Below, piece by piece: positions 63,881 through 64,000 of a stretch of DNA of 64,000 nt (position 1 is its first letter; each line of letters opens with the position of its first letter). The stretch is from NCBI RefSeq assembly GCF_018863415.1, contig NZ_JAHKSN010000016.1, positions 46,622 through 110,621 on the forward strand. Reading direction: 5' to 3'. Position numbers and translations under genes: made by a program. The notes below the pieces were generated by a model. It worked only from the letters and a program-made list of their open reading frames with translations, searched no databases and had not been told where the DNA came from. The stretch comes from Deinococcus aestuarii (lineage in GTDB: Bacteria > Deinococcota > Deinococci > Deinococcales > Deinococcaceae).

Positions 63881-64000
63881 GAGGGTGTTTGAAAAGGGTC
63901 AGGTCCTGCGGCAGTTTTGAGGTGTGAAACGCAAAACATACCCGAGTGACCTGACCCGGAAGCAGTTTAAGCGCCTTGAGCCGCTGTTGCCTGCGGGCCG
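63881..64000 (+). mobile_element. Left end of an IS5-family insertion sequence
   Basis: GAGGGTGTTTGAAAAG at 63881 is the type of terminal inverted repeat found in IS5/IS427-group elements, and it is followed 28 bases later by a transposase start. It interrupts a GT4 gene. The flanking CTTA/TTA at 63877-63880 may be the target; the duplicate would be at the other end, outside the window. Confidence 0.8.
63924..64000 (+). CDS. IS5-family transposase, N-terminal fragment
   Basis: GTG start followed by KRKTYPSDLTRKQFKRLEPL and LPAG, the conserved N-terminus of IS5-type DDE transposases (YPSDLT-x-x-QW-x-x-x-EPLLP). Only 25 codons lie in the window, so whether the gene is intact is unknown. Confidence 0.85.
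   Translation, partial: MKRKTYPSDLTRKQFKRLEPLLPAG

Noticed and set aside
63881..63939. Apparent N-terminus (MFCVSHLKTAAGPDPF) of the truncated glycosyltransferase
   Set aside because: This stretch is the reverse strand of the IS5-like end, not glycosyltransferase sequence.

Overview
The window is GC-rich chromosomal DNA that looks like a Deinococcus species. The evidence is gene content and style: high-GC codon use, many ATGA or GTGA stop/start overlaps, GTG and TTG starts, and at least one -10 box placed so that the transcript would start at the ATG. This is inferred from familiarity with the protein families, not from a search, and I cannot name the species. I found no rRNA, tRNA or CRISPR array.

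Layout. 1-13.5 kb: a glycan-use locus. A LacI-type regulator, a peptide/oligosaccharide-type (Opp/Dpp) ABC importer with a fused permease-ATPase, and GH1 and GH3 beta-glycosidases lie on the minus strand, with a GH125 alpha-mannosidase divergent to them and a NagZ-like hexosaminidase convergent to that. 13.7-24.7 kb: redox and housekeeping genes (Rrf2 regulator plus thioredoxin-reductase-like enzyme, methyltransferase, MOSC protein, Ohr, Nif3-like protein, 5'-nucleotidase, TetR plus secreted hydrolase) around a GH4 / NagB-like / GlcNAc-kinase-like operon. 25-34 kb: a galactofuranose-type cell-surface sugar cluster (glycosyltransferase, UDP-galactopyranose mutase, GH1-RmlD fusion, MFS). Inside it, bounded by a terminator on each side, sits a compact module: a TPR/SARP-type regulator divergent from two tiny ORFs that share a DFGQ motif. 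34-42 kb: MarR/P450, an SDR remnant, aldo-keto reductase, galM, a GGDEF protein and a GMC oxidoreductase. 43-48.7 kb: a LacI-controlled sugar ABC importer with a GH4 alpha-galactosidase; matching operators precede the regulator and the hydrolase. 48.8-51 kb: a nucleotidyltransferase and a tyrosine recombinase with a core-site-like inverted repeat. 51-57.9 kb: an exopolysaccharide cluster of two convergent operons (ugd-epimerase and three GT4 glycosyltransferases), each preceded by a copy of the same hairpin-bearing leader. 58-64 kb: exported polysaccharide-modifying lipoproteins (beta-helix protein, PIG-L deacetylase with lectin-like repeats) and a GT4 gene cut by an IS5-like element that runs off the window.

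The genes make a coherent picture of a glycan-scavenging, exopolysaccharide-producing bacterium. The two least ordinary signals are the DFGQ micro-peptide/TPR regulator module (27575-29834) and the paired structured leaders around the polysaccharide cluster.
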